In this document: one piece after another, positions 9,243 through 17,595 of the stretch | Position numbering within the stretch: the first letter of the stretch is position 1 | How the letters are laid out: each line of letters starts with the position of its first letter | DNA from: Flavobacterium sharifuzzamanii | GTDB taxonomy: Bacteria > Bacteroidota > Bacteroidia > Flavobacteriales > Flavobacteriaceae | Assembly (NCBI RefSeq): GCF_003254585.1 | Contig: NZ_QJGZ01000042.1 | Location: forward strand, 1 to 64,000 | Direction of reading: 5' to 3' | DNA: 64,000 nucleotides | Program-made: the position numbers and the translations under genes | The notes under the pieces: model-generated | Database searches by the model: none | What the model saw: the letters and a program-made list of their open reading frames with translations, nothing else | What the model was told of the DNA's origin: nothing

Positions 9243-10148
9243 TTAAAACTCAAAACTTAAACCGTCATCTGCCAAAAGCACATTTGAAAATACTTCCTCA
9301 GCTTCTTTTTTGAAAGACTCCAAACCATCATAACGCGTTGAATAATGACCTAAAATAAGCTGTTTCACATTGGCTTTTAAAGCAATATTTGCTGCTTCTT
9401 TTGCTGTCGAATGCAATGTTTTTTCGGCCAATCTTGCTTCCGATTCCAAAAATGTCGATTCGTGATATAAAATATCTGTATTCTGTATAATCGGAATTAT
9501 CTCTTCATTATAAACTGTATCAGAGCAGAAAGCATAACTTTTTGCTGGTGGCGGATCAAAAGTAAGTTTTTCGTTTTCAATTACTGTTCCGTCGTCAAGT
9601 GTAATATCTCCGCCATTTTTTATTTTCTGATAATACGCAACATGAATATTATAGCGTTGAACAGCTTCAACGTCTAATTTTCTTTCATCTGGTTTTTCCT
9701 GAAAAAGATAACCATTTGTGTAAACACGATGCTTTAGCGGAATTGTTTTTACAATAACTTTCTTGTCTTCAAAAATGACTTCGCTTTCTTTCGATTCTAA
9801 TTCGTGAAAAAACAAAGAATAAGTTGTCCAAGATTCTGTCAGTTTTAATTGAATTAAAACAAATTCCTTAATCCCTTTCGGACCATAAATATGTAAATCT
9901 GTGGTTCTTCCTAAAAGCGAAAATGTCGAAATAGTTCCAATTAATCCAAACAGGTGATCTCCATGAAGATGCGAGATGAAAATATGATTAATTTTTGAGA
10001 ATTTAATCTTGTTTTTACGAAGCTGTACTTGAGTTCCTTCTCCACAATCAATTAAGAACAATCTGTTCTTAATTTCTAAAACCTGCGAAGTCGGATTAGT
10101 AAGTGTTCTAGGAGTTGCGGCATAACAGCCAAGTATAGTTAACTTCAT
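9243..10148 (-). CDS. rnz: Ribonuclease Z
   Basis: A 301-residue metallo-beta-lactamase-fold endonuclease that removes the 3' trailer of tRNA precursors. It starts MKLTILGCYAATPRTLTNPTS and carries the zinc motif HLHGDHLFGL (about 60-70), DCGEGTQVQLRK, the YGPKG exosite region, FCSDTVYNEE and the terminal LGHYSTRY histidine motif. Length and motif order match the short bacterial tRNase Z form. It lies between pdxH and the STAS-like gene on the same strand. The 60-bp gap to the latter is an AT-rich inverted repeat. Confidence 0.96.
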   Translation of the reverse strand: MKLTILGCYAATPRTLTNPTSQVLEIKNRLFLIDCGEGTQVQLRKNKIKFSKINHIFISHLHGDHLFGLIGTISTFSLLGRTTDLHIYGPKGIKEFVLIQLKLTESWTTYSLFFHELESKESEVIFEDKKVIVKTIPLKHRVYTNGYLFQEKPDERKLDVEAVQRYNIHVAYYQKIKNGGDITLDDGTVIENEKLTFDPPPAKSYAFCSDTVYNEEIIPIIQNTDILYHESTFLESEARLAEKTLHSTAKEAANIALKANVKQLILGHYSTRYDGLESFKKEAEEVFSNVLLADDGLSFEF

Positions 10149-10153
10149 TTCTC

Positions 10154-10206
10154 AATTAAAAATTGATAATTGACAATTATTAATTTTTAATTATCAATTG
10201 TTAATT
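10154..10206. repeat. AT-rich inverted repeat between rnz and STAS-like gene
   Basis: Imperfect inverted repeat of about 25 bp arms (AATTAAAAATTGATAATT... versus AATTATCAATTGTTAATT) that fills the whole gap between the two genes. It could fold into one long hairpin. Confidence 0.7.
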
Positions 10207-10207
10207 A

Positions 10208-10540
10208 TTAGAAACCTAGGTCTCTTTCGATTTCTTCCATTTCGATAATATCGTGAGCTTCTAAAAGAGAAGGCACTACAACCAATTTATCTGAAATAGC
10301 ATTAAAATCAAGATCGGTTGCTACAATTACAAACGATTTTTTTGCTTTTTTCTGAACTTTAGAAAGCGGTAAAAAAGCTTTTAAATCATTTTCTGAAATA
10401 TTAGAATCTGATGATAAATCGATTATAATATTTTGTTTTTCAAAGGTTTTAAATTGTTGCGTTACTTTTTCCAAGAAAGCATTTACATCTCCTTGCGTAT
10501 CTTTAATCGTAACGGTATGTCCTTTTTGATCTACTTTCAT
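10208..10540 (-). CDS. STAS-like small protein
   Basis: 110 residues, no signal peptide or membrane segment. The alternating pattern (KGHTVTIKD, KQNIIIDLSSDSNISENDLKAFLPLS, KKSFVIVATDLDFNAI, VVVPSLLEAHDIIEMEEIERDL) resembles STAS-type anti-sigma-factor-antagonist folds. I see no clear conserved phosphorylatable Ser. The position between rnz and pyrB suggests a conserved housekeeping neighbourhood but gives no function. A promoter-like CAAAATTA (TAATTTTG on the minus strand) with a TTTG 21 bp further up lies at 10652-10684, inside the end of pyrB. Confidence 0.65.
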   Translation of the reverse strand: MKVDQKGHTVTIKDTQGDVNAFLEKVTQQFKTFEKQNIIIDLSSDSNISENDLKAFLPLSKVQKKAKKSFVIVATDLDFNAISDKLVVVPSLLEAHDIIEMEEIERDLGF

Positions 10541-10656
10541 TTTATAATTTATTGGGGCTTATAATTTATGATGCTAATTTACTAAGTTTTTTTGTTTCAG
10601 GTTTCAAGTTTTGTACACCATTGTGGCAAACTTGAAACATTAAACTTGAAACAAAA

Positions 10657-11586
10657 TTATTGCTGTATCTTAGAAGCCAGCAAATAAATAACCGCCATTC
10701 TAATCGCTACACCGTTTTCAACCTGATTCAAGATCACCGAATGATCAGAATCTGCTACTTCAGAAGTAATCTCTACTCCTCTGTTGATTGGTCCCGGGTG
10801 CATGATTACAATTTCTTTTCCTAGAGAATCCAAAAGCGGTTTGTCTACTCCGTATTGCTGTGCATACTCACGTGTCGATGGGAAGAAATTCACATCCATA
10901 CGTTCGTTTTGTACACGAAGCATATTGGCAACATCGCACCATTCTAATGCTTTTCTTAAATTCGGTTCAACTGTAACCCCAAGCGATTCAATATATCTCG
11001 GAATTAATGTTTTTGGTCCGCAAACTTTTACTTCAGCGCCTTGCATCTGCAAAGCATATATGTTTGAAAGCGCTACACGCGAGTGCAGAATATCACCTAC
11101 AATAACTACTTTTTTTCCAGCAACATCACCCAGTTTTTCTCTTATCGAATAACTGTCTAATAAAGCCTGAGTTGGATGTTCGTGCGCTCCATCCCCAGCG
11201 TTTACGATGCTAGCTTTTACATTTTTAGATAAAAAATAAGCCGCTCCAGGATTAGAGTGGCGCATTACAACCATATCAACTTTCATCGAAAGGATATTAT
11301 TTACAGTATCAATCAAAGTCTCTCCTTTTTTAACCGATGACTGAGCTGCAGAAAAACTGATTACATCAGCAGATAAACGTTTCTGCGCTAATTCGAAAGA
11401 GAGTTTGGTTCTTGTACTGTTTTCGAAGAAAATATTGGCAATGGTAATATCTCGTAATGAAGGAACTTTTTTAATCGGTCTATTAATGACTTCTTTAAAA
11501 TGATCTGCCGTTTCAAAAATCAGGTTAATATCATTCTCATTGATATATTTTATTCCTAATAAATGATTTACGCTTAATTCTTTCAT
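10657..11586 (-). CDS. pyrB: Aspartate carbamoyltransferase catalytic subunit
   Basis: A 309-residue protein that joins carbamoyl phosphate and L-aspartate, the committed step of pyrimidine synthesis. Motifs: FFENSTRTKLSFELA (carbamoyl-phosphate loop STRT), SVKKGETLIDT, MRHSNPGAA, NAGDGAHEHPTQALLD (HPTQ), VVIVGDILHSRVA, and HPGPINRGVEI for aspartate binding. Length is standard for class C-like catalytic chains. No pyrI regulatory subunit gene is adjacent. It follows pyrR on the same strand with a 106-bp gap occupied by a repeat element. Confidence 0.97.
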   Translation of the reverse strand: MKELSVNHLLGIKYINENDINLIFETADHFKEVINRPIKKVPSLRDITIANIFFENSTRTKLSFELAQKRLSADVISFSAAQSSVKKGETLIDTVNNILSMKVDMVVMRHSNPGAAYFLSKNVKASIVNAGDGAHEHPTQALLDSYSIREKLGDVAGKKVVIVGDILHSRVALSNIYALQMQGAEVKVCGPKTLIPRYIESLGVTVEPNLRKALEWCDVANMLRVQNERMDVNFFPSTREYAQQYGVDKPLLDSLGKEIVIMHPGPINRGVEITSEVADSDHSVILNQVENGVAIRMAVIYLLASKIQQ

Positions 11587-11601
11587 TGTGTGTGTTTATA
11601 T

Positions 11602-11692
11602 GTTTAATCGTTGAATTGTTTAATCGTTTTTTGTCAAATTTGTTAATCGGAATTACTACCGATTAAACAATTAACCGGTTAACCGATTAAAC
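11602..11692. repeat. GTTTAATCG inverted-repeat element, copy 1
   Basis: The left side contains GTTTAATCG and TTGTTTAATCG. The right side contains the complements CCGATTAAACAATTAACCGG and AACCGATTAAAC. The element abuts the pyrR stop and fills the pyrR-pyrB gap. The same architecture recurs at 57879-57994. Confidence 0.8.
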
Positions 11693-12232
11693 TTAATTCG
11701 TCACTAGGTGAACAACATCTTCACCATCATTTTCTTTCCAGCTTACAATTACTTTTTCACCATTAATAGCATCTACCTGACGGCCTCTGTAATCAGGTTG
11801 AATTGGCAAATGACGGCTGAAACGTCTGTCTATTAAAACCAATAATTCAATTTCTGAAGGTCTTCCGAAAGATTGAATAGCGGTTAGCGCAGAACGAATG
11901 CTTCGTCCGGTAAACAAAACGTCATCTATAAAAATGACTTTTTTGTCTTCGACTATAAAATTGATTTGGGTTTTATTGGCTTCAAGCGGTTTATCAGTAC
12001 GACGGAAATCATCTCTAAAAAAAGTGATATCCAAGTATCCTAAAGAAATTTCAGGAACTTTGTATTCGTTTTCTAATATTTGTTTTAAACGTTCAGCTAA
12101 AAAAACACCTCTCGGCTGGATTCCAACTAAAATAGTATTAGAGAAATCAAGATGTTTTTCGATTAACTGACAAGCCAAACGATGGAGTATGATAGTAACT
12201 TCTTTCGAATTAAGTAATACTTTTTGACTCAT
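11693..12232 (-). CDS. pyrR: PyrR: pyrimidine regulator / uracil phosphoribosyltransferase
   Basis: A type I phosphoribosyltransferase-fold protein with the PRPP-binding motif VIFIDDVLFTGRS, plus GIQPRGVFLAERL and LVLIDRRFSRHLPIQPDYRG of PyrR. PyrR proteins can have uracil phosphoribosyltransferase activity, and in Bacillus they bind pyr mRNA. The start MSQKVLLNS (12232) gives 179 residues, the usual length. An ATG nine codons upstream (12259) is in frame, but a TATATTTG promoter box at 12257-12264 overlaps it. I saw no classical PyrR-binding anti-antiterminator before pyrB, so the regulatory role here is uncertain. Confidence 0.93.
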   Translation of the reverse strand: MSQKVLLNSKEVTIILHRLACQLIEKHLDFSNTILVGIQPRGVFLAERLKQILENEYKVPEISLGYLDITFFRDDFRRTDKPLEANKTQINFIVEDKKVIFIDDVLFTGRSIRSALTAIQSFGRPSEIELLVLIDRRFSRHLPIQPDYRGRQVDAINGEKVIVSWKENDGEDVVHLVTN

Positions 12233-12256
12233 AAGTGATTGTAATGTTTGGTTGCG

Positions 12257-12264
12257 CAAATATA
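12257..12264 (-). promoter_or_regulatory. -7 box candidate for pyrR
   Basis: CAAATATA on the plus strand is TATATTTG on the minus strand, matching TAnnTTTG. It places transcription start about 20 bases before the chosen pyrR ATG. No clear -33 TTTG was seen. Confidence 0.5.
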
Positions 12265-12541
12265 CGGAATCTGATTTTATTTGTTGGGGTGTTGGGTTGG
12301 GAAATATTTTCTAGTAAACAAACTTAAAAATAATTCATGCGTTGATATAGCGTTGGCAAGCTAATTTATAAAACATAATATTTATCCTACGTTATTTAAT
12401 CAATAAATAACAGATTAGACACGAAAAAGCAAAATAATTATCCTACAAATAATTAATTTACAATAGTTTAAATAAATTAGCTAAGTTTTTTCTTACCCAC
12501 AAAATTAAATTAACTGATTTTTTAACCAAAACAAATTATCT

Positions 12542-13501
12542 ATGCAAGTATCTAAAATTTTGGAAATACTAATTGCGTTAGGTTTATTTTACTTTCTCTT
12601 TAGTACTCTCGTTTCGTTGCTTTTTGAGTGGTATTCACACAAAACTCAAAAAAGAGGCCGATTTCTTTACGAGACAATTTTTAAATTATTAAATGACCCC
12701 GTCAACAAAAGCTATGGTGCCAGTTTATATAGTCACTTTAGCATTGATCAATTGAAAAAAAACAGAGATTCATATCCACAATACATTTCATCCGAAATGT
12801 TTGCTAATGCTCTGATCGACATTATTGGAAGCCAATCTGAAATTACACAATTTACAAACGTTTTCCAATCCAATGATTCTAAAAATCTAATCAAAGTTGA
12901 AATGGAGGAATTCCGTTTTCAAGATCCGTATGAAAGATTTCAAAAAGGATTAGACGCTATGGAATATAGTCCATTCAAGAGCTACTTGAGAGGATTCTTT
13001 GAAAAAACGGAAAATTATTCAGATTTGAAAAATGCCATTTCAAAGTGGTTTGATGATTATATGGAAAGAGTAAGTGGCTGGTATAAAATAAGAACAAAAC
13101 GAAGTATCTTTATTATAAGCCTATTAGTATGCTTTGCTCTAAATGTTGATTCTATAACTCTTATTAAAAAACTAAATACTGATGACAAGTATCGTAAAGA
13201 TTTAGTTTTATTAGCAGAAAAAAAAGTACTCGAAAATAAATTTAATGATCAAAAAATTGACTCGGTAGATCTTGCGAAAAACCTAAATAGCATTAAATCA
13301 ATAATTAATGAAATAGAAGATAATTCTCTGCCAATTGGTTATCAAGATGACTTTAAGGAATTAAATAAAAAGAATCATTATATAATGTGGTTTGTCGGAA
13401 TCTTAATCTCAGCATTTGCTTTAAGCTTTGGAGCTCCTTTTTGGTTTGAAGTTATGGTAAAAGCAATAAATATTAGAAGAGCCGGAATAAAACCTTCCTA
13501 A
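12542..13501 (+). CDS. Unknown three-helix membrane protein
   Basis: 319 residues of unrecognised function. Hydrophobic segments lie at about 8-27 (EILIALGLFYFLFSTLVSLL), 188-208 (SIFIISLLVCFALNVDSITLI) and 282-302 (MWFVGILISAFALSFGAPFW). Between the first two is a long charged region, and between the last two an acidic/basic helical stretch. The ending FGAPFWFEVMVKAINIRRAG resembles a motif I associate with several uncharacterised bacterial membrane proteins. It is 12 bp upstream of an amidohydrolase gene, so the two are probably co-transcribed. Base composition is visibly AT-rich. No promoter was confidently found. Confidence 0.72.
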   Translation: MQVSKILEILIALGLFYFLFSTLVSLLFEWYSHKTQKRGRFLYETIFKLLNDPVNKSYGASLYSHFSIDQLKKNRDSYPQYISSEMFANALIDIIGSQSEITQFTNVFQSNDSKNLIKVEMEEFRFQDPYERFQKGLDAMEYSPFKSYLRGFFEKTENYSDLKNAISKWFDDYMERVSGWYKIRTKRSIFIISLLVCFALNVDSITLIKKLNTDDKYRKDLVLLAEKKVLENKFNDQKIDSVDLAKNLNSIKSIINEIEDNSLPIGYQDDFKELNKKNHYIMWFVGILISAFALSFGAPFWFEVMVKAINIRRAGIKPS

Positions 13502-13513
13502 AACTATAAAATC

Positions 13514-14716
13514 ATGAACGATATATACAACATTCACTCACACATATTTACAGGGAAATGTGCTCCGAAAGATTTTTTACAAGTAGGTGCCAAACTTGGA
13601 GACGGAGCTTCTAGTTTTCTTAAATGGCTAATATTAACCAGACCTGTATCTTGGATAATTGTAAAATTAGGGAATTTAATACCTAAAAGAATTTTACAAT
13701 TCTTAAAAATTGGTGTCATGGCTTCGCAAGAAGAAGTTTTCCTAGACCTGAAAGGAGCTTATGACAACTCTCAATATAGCGGAATAAAAATTGTCGCACT
13801 TACTATTGATATGGATTACATGAGTGATCCTGATAAAAAGCCAGAAAAGGATTTTAATTCGCAAATACAAGACGTCTATAAATTAAAAAAAACATATCCG
13901 AATATATTATTTCCCTTTTATGGCGTAGATCCAAGGAATCCAGATATTAAAAATCTACAAAATCTTAAAAGAGCACTTGAAAGTAAAACTTTTGCAGGAA
14001 TTAAATTATATCCTCCAAATGGTTTTTTCCCTTTTGACATACGACTAGACAGTCTTTATAAATATGCTGAAGAAAACAACATACCTATTATGACACATTG
14101 CACAAGAGGCGGCAGTTATTACATAGGTAAAAATGTCTGGTCTGTAATTCCTGACAATCCTACATCATTAAACCCTACACACCCTTTAATGCCAATAATT
14201 ACCGCACGAATTGCAGCTTATAAAAATGCCTCTGACAAATCATTTCGTGAAAACGCAAGAGCATGTAATCTTTTTACGCATCCTGAAAATTACATCCCAG
14301 TTTTAGACAAATACCCTAACTTAAAACTTTGTATTGCACATTTGGGTGGAGATATAGAGATATTGGGATTAAAAAACCCAGACGCAAAAAGTGCTAAATT
14401 ATTTCAAACAGCAAAAGACATTGAAGGTAATACAAAATCATGGTATGACATTATTAAACAAGATATTCTTATTGAAAAATACCCTAATACGTTTACCGAC
14501 ATTTCTTATTCGTTGTGTGATGAAAATTGCATGAAACAATTATCTAGTGATTTGATTAATAATCTTATTGATCAAAAGCGAGTTTTATTTGGAACAGATT
14601 ATTTTATGGTCGCAAAAGAAAATGCAGAACTTAAAGTTGTTGCTGTAGGTGAAAATAATTTAAAAGTATATTTCCCTGATTTAATGAGCAAAAACAATCA
14701 AAGCTACTTATTTTAA
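13514..14716 (+). CDS. Amidohydrolase-superfamily metal-dependent hydrolase
   Basis: A 400-residue TIM-barrel hydrolase. The opening YNIHSHIFTG supplies His8 and His10. Further likely ligands are His195 (IMTHCTRGG), His276 (IAHLGGD) and Asp362 (LFGTDYF), with GIKLYPPNG (Lys164) on a core strand. This is the layout of the amidohydrolase-2/TatD-like group, which hydrolyses or decarboxylates diverse substrates. No signal peptide. Substrate not evident. The 12-bp distance to the upstream membrane protein suggests the pair works together, perhaps with the hydrolase at the inner membrane. A hairpin follows the stop. Confidence 0.82.
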   Translation: MNDIYNIHSHIFTGKCAPKDFLQVGAKLGDGASSFLKWLILTRPVSWIIVKLGNLIPKRILQFLKIGVMASQEEVFLDLKGAYDNSQYSGIKIVALTIDMDYMSDPDKKPEKDFNSQIQDVYKLKKTYPNILFPFYGVDPRNPDIKNLQNLKRALESKTFAGIKLYPPNGFFPFDIRLDSLYKYAEENNIPIMTHCTRGGSYYIGKNVWSVIPDNPTSLNPTHPLMPIITARIAAYKNASDKSFRENARACNLFTHPENYIPVLDKYPNLKLCIAHLGGDIEILGLKNPDAKSAKLFQTAKDIEGNTKSWYDIIKQDILIEKYPNTFTDISYSLCDENCMKQLSSDLINNLIDQKRVLFGTDYFMVAKENAELKVVAVGENNLKVYFPDLMSKNNQSYLF

Positions 14717-14740
14717 AATGCATTTTGCTATTTTTAATAT

Positions 14741-14768
14741 TTGGGACTGTTTTTAAATTCAGTCCCAA
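14741..14768 (+). terminator. Hairpin after amidohydrolase gene
   Basis: Perfect stem TTGGGACTG / CAGTCCCAA with a 10-nt loop, 24 bases after the stop. There is no T-run directly after it, so it is a probable rather than certain terminator. Confidence 0.55.
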
Positions 14769-14841
14769 AATATTGTTCAAACTAATTGTTTTTTTTCAAC
14801 TATCTTTTTAAACAAATCTTAAATGAAAAAACTGTAGAATA

Positions 14842-15240
14842 ATGAGGCAAAATTTAAGTCATTTCTCAAGTAAACCTAAAAACATATTTTTATTAGATAG
14901 CTTTGGAGCTTTGCTTACTACTCTATTACTCTATTTTATCCTTAGACATTTCAATGCTTTTTTCGGCTTATCTAAAAACATTTTCGAATACCTTTCAATC
15001 ACTGCATTCACATTTTTCGTTTATTCATTCAGTTGCTTTTTTTTAGTCAGGCAAAATGAGAAGTTATTTTTAAAGATAATATGCACAGCTAACATTCTTT
15101 ATTGTCTTTTGACATTTGGCATAGTCTTACATAACCACAAAACTATTTCGGTTTACGGCATTGTTTACTTTCTGGCAGAAATAGCTGTAATTATTGGACT
15201 TGCGGTTTTAGAAATGAAAATTATAAAATCCAAATCCTAA
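14842..15240 (+). CDS. Small four-helix membrane protein
   Basis: 132 residues, with about four hydrophobic helices (near 16-37, 46-68, 77-98 and 104-125) and short loops. Nothing catalytic is visible and I do not recognise the family. It sits alone between the amidohydrolase unit and a small lipoprotein gene. Its charged N-terminus (KPK) and C-terminus (KIIKSKS) suggest both ends are cytoplasmic. Confidence 0.6.
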   Translation: MRQNLSHFSSKPKNIFLLDSFGALLTTLLLYFILRHFNAFFGLSKNIFEYLSITAFTFFVYSFSCFFLVRQNEKLFLKIICTANILYCLLTFGIVLHNHKTISVYGIVYFLAEIAVIIGLAVLEMKIIKSKS

Positions 15241-15318
15241 AACATTTCCAAAAAATTCTATAACACATTTCGCTGATTCGTGAAGTAATTTTAAGTGTCA
15301 ATTTAAAATATCAGAATC

Positions 15319-15492
15319 ATGCAAAATAAAATACTAAGATTGTTAATGGTATTTGTAATACTATTTTCATTTACAAGCTGTGAAGTTATTGGAGACATTT
15401 TTAAAGCCGGAATGGGATTCGGGATATTTATCGTAATTTTTATTATTGCGATTATTATCTGGATTTTCGCTAAAATGTTCGGAAGCAAATAA
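15319..15492 (+). CDS. 57-residue membrane lipoprotein
   Basis: A short open frame, MQNKILRLLMVFVILFSF... then TSC followed by EVIGDIFKAGMGFG and a hydrophobic helix ending in AKMFGSK. The first half looks like a lipoprotein signal peptide with Cys21 as the acylation site; the second half is one transmembrane helix. Small proteins with this CEVIGDIFKAG pattern are common in Flavobacterium and often carry unreliable names. Function unknown. A strong terminator directly follows, which supports a real gene. The overlapping minus-strand frame is judged a shadow. Confidence 0.72.
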   Translation: MQNKILRLLMVFVILFSFTSCEVIGDIFKAGMGFGIFIVIFIIAIIIWIFAKMFGSK

Positions 15493-15507
15493 TCATCAAT
15501 AAACAAT

Positions 15508-15552
15508 AAAAAAATCCCAAATTCCAAATTAAACTTGGAGTTTGGGATTTTT
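15508..15552 (+). terminator. Terminator after small lipoprotein gene, bidirectional
   Basis: AAAAATCCCAAATTCCAA pairs with TTGGAGTTTGGGATTTTT around a short loop, with A and T runs on both sides. It can end the plus-strand lipoprotein transcript and the minus-strand ABC-F transcript. Confidence 0.9.
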
Positions 15553-15572
15553 ATTTATGTATAATAAAGTCC

Positions 15573-15626
15573 AATCTTTGTCGAGCTTCTTGCGAAGATT
15601 TCTCCTTCGTCGAAATGACAAAAATG
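15573..15626. repeat. CGACGAAGGAGAAATC-type interspersed repeat, single arm
   Basis: Contains CAATCTTTGTCGAGCT followed by CTTGCGAAGATTTCTCC and TTCGTCGAAATGACA. The 38-base stretch 15589-15626 is identical to 17558-17595, where the complete two-armed element occurs. Confidence 0.92.
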
Positions 15627-15712
15627 CGCAAATCAACTTTATGATTTATCTTTTATCAAAACTCACAAGTTAAAAAATTGGAATTTGGAATTTTCAAATT
15701 GAAATTTAAAGA

Positions 15713-17332
15713 TTAAAGATTATACATCTTCTTTCTTTGTTCCTGAATTTTTTCATCATCAAGATATTCGTCAAATGTCATATAACGATCGATAACTCCG
15801 TTTGGTGTCAATTCTACGATTCTGTTACCAACAGTTTGCGCAAACTCGTGGTCATGTGTTGTGAAAATTACAGAACCTTTAAAGTTTTTCAATGAGTTAT
15901 TGAAAGCTGTAATAGACTCCAAATCTAAGTGGTTTGTTGGTTCGTCTAACATTAAAACGTTAGCACGCTCCATCATCATTCTAGACAACATACAACGTAC
16001 TTTTTCTCCTCCAGATAAAACTCTTGAAGTTTTTAAAGCTTCTTCTCCAGAGAAAATCATTTTACCTAAGAAACCTCTAATAAATACCTCATCACGCTCT
16101 TCTTCTGTTTTAGCATACTGACGTAACCAATCTACTAAAGTCAAATCATTTTCAAAATATTTGTGGTTCTCAGCTGGCAAATACGCTTGATTTGTTGTAA
16201 TTCCCCAGTCAAAACTTCCAGCGTCTGCTTTTTGTTCTCCGTTTAAGATTTCGTAGAAAGCTGTTGTTGCACGTGAATCTTTAGAGAAAAGAACGATTTT
16301 ATCACCTTTTGCCATATTCAAATCAACATCTTTGAATAAAACTTCTCCATCTACAGAAGCTGCTAAACCTTCTACATTCAAAATCTGATCTCCAGCTTCA
16401 CGATCCTGATCGAAAATAATCGCAGGATAACGGCGGCTAGATGGTTTGATTTCGGCAATGTTCAATTTCGAAATCATTTTTTTACGAGAAGTTGCTTGTT
16501 TCGATTTCGCTACGTTTGCACTAAAACGACGAATAAATTCTTCCAACTCTTGTTTCTTCTCTTCTGCTTTTTTGTTTTGCTGTGCACGCTGTTTTGCCGC
16601 TAATTGGCTAGACTCGTACCAGAAAGTATAGTTTCCTGAATAGTGATTGATTTTTCCGAAATCAATATCAGAAATATGTGTACAAACCGCATCTAAAAAG
16701 TGACGGTCGTGAGATACAACGATTACAGTGTTTTCGTAGTTTGCTAAGAAGTTTTCTAACCAAGCGATTGTCTCGAAATCCAAATCGTTGGTAGGCTCAT
16801 CCATAATTAGCAAGTCAGGATTTCCAAAAAGTGCCTGCGCCAAAAGCACACGAACTTTCATTTTTCCTTCCATATCAGCCATTAAAGTATAATGATCTGC
16901 TTCTGTGATTCCTAAGTTAGATAACATTGCAGCAGCATCAGAATCGGCATTCCATCCGTTCATTTCTTCAAACTGAACTTGCAACTCCCCTATTCTGTCT
17001 GCATTAGCATCATTATAATCTAAATAAAGTTCATCCATTTCTTTTTTAACAGCGTATAGAACTTTATTTCCCATTAAAACGGTTTCCAAAACAGTATGCT
17101 CGTCGAACATGTTGTGGTTCTGGTTTAAAACCGACATACGTTTTCCTGGCTCTAAATGAATGTGCCCTGAAGTTGGATCAATATCCCCTGAAATCACTTT
17201 TAAGAAAGTAGATTTTCCTGCACCATTTGCTCCAATAACGCCGTAAATATTTCCGTGAGTAAACGTAGTATTTACTTCGTCGAATAAAATTCTTTTACCA
17301 AACTGAACTGATAAATTATTGACTGTTAACAT
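15713..17332 (-). CDS. ABC-F family ATPase (YbiT-like)
   Basis: 539 residues with two ATP-binding cassettes and no membrane domain: the ABC-F layout of ribosome-associated translation factors. NBD1 has Walker A GANGAGKST, a degenerate signature (ADMEGKMKVRVLLAQAL) and Walker B LLIMDEPTNDLD. A charged linker rich in Lys/Arg/Gln (about 240-300) matches the P-site interaction arm. NBD2 has a degenerate Walker A region (LFSKDSRATT in place of GxxGxGKS/T), an intact LSGGEKVR signature and VLMLDEPTNHLD. The unusual NBD1 signature and NBD2 Walker A resemble the YbiT subgroup. It likely acts on stalled ribosomes; the specific role and any antibiotic protection cannot be judged. Confidence 0.92.
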   Translation of the reverse strand: MLTVNNLSVQFGKRILFDEVNTTFTHGNIYGVIGANGAGKSTFLKVISGDIDPTSGHIHLEPGKRMSVLNQNHNMFDEHTVLETVLMGNKVLYAVKKEMDELYLDYNDANADRIGELQVQFEEMNGWNADSDAAAMLSNLGITEADHYTLMADMEGKMKVRVLLAQALFGNPDLLIMDEPTNDLDFETIAWLENFLANYENTVIVVSHDRHFLDAVCTHISDIDFGKINHYSGNYTFWYESSQLAAKQRAQQNKKAEEKKQELEEFIRRFSANVAKSKQATSRKKMISKLNIAEIKPSSRRYPAIIFDQDREAGDQILNVEGLAASVDGEVLFKDVDLNMAKGDKIVLFSKDSRATTAFYEILNGEQKADAGSFDWGITTNQAYLPAENHKYFENDLTLVDWLRQYAKTEEERDEVFIRGFLGKMIFSGEEALKTSRVLSGGEKVRCMLSRMMMERANVLMLDEPTNHLDLESITAFNNSLKNFKGSVIFTTHDHEFAQTVGNRIVELTPNGVIDRYMTFDEYLDDEKIQEQRKKMYNL

Positions 17333-17357
17333 GAATGTCTTTTTAATTAATTTGGTG

Positions 17358-17389
17358 CAAAAGTAGTGAAAAAGGTTCTAAGTTGCAAA
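17358..17389 (-). promoter_or_regulatory. Promoter of the ABC-F gene
   Basis: On the minus strand, TTTG (17386-17389), 20 bp, then TACTTTTG (17358-17365), a full match to the Bacteroidota -33/-7 consensus. Transcription would start near 17352, about 20 bases before the ATG. The -33 TTTG lies inside an octamer repeat unit. Confidence 0.75.
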
Positions 17390-17405
17390 GATACTAAGGT
17401 GCTAA
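17374..17405 (-). repeat. Octamer repeat array, copy 2
   Basis: Read on the minus strand: TTAGCACC, TTAGTATC, TTTGCAAC, TTAGAACC. It is the only copy of the family whose third unit has TTTG instead of TTAG/TCAG. A related 8-bp-phased sequence (CTCTGCGC, CTTTGCAA, CTCTGCGA) follows at about 17430-17455. Confidence 0.85.
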
Positions 17406-17486
17406 GGTTTTTTATGCTTGTGTTGGTTTCTCGCAGAGTTGCAAAGGCGCAGAGTTTTGTTTTATGCTGATGGTAGTCACGCAACC

Positions 17487-17595
17487 TTGTCATTTCGACG
17501 AAGGAGAAATCTCCACAAGTAGCTCGACAAAGATTGACAATTATAGGGACGGAGTTTCTTGCGAAGATTTCTCCTTCGTCGAAATGACAAAAATG
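17487..17595. repeat. CGACGAAGGAGAAATC-type inverted-repeat element, complete
   Basis: Perfect 26-bp inverted repeat: the left arm (17487-17512) begins TTGTCATTTCGACG, the right arm (17565-17590) is its complement, and the 52-bp centre includes AGCTCGACAAAGATTG. With the octamer arrays it fills the 334-bp gap between the ABC-F and TlpA-like genes. I see no gene there. Confidence 0.93.

Noticed and set aside
12233..12259. Longer pyrR start at 12259.
   Set aside because: A TATATTTG promoter box overlaps that ATG and the extra residues are not part of the family.
15303..15527. 74-codon minus-strand frame.
   Set aside because: It is antisense to the small lipoprotein gene at 15319-15492 and runs into its terminator; the plus-strand frame has a clear signal peptide and Cys.
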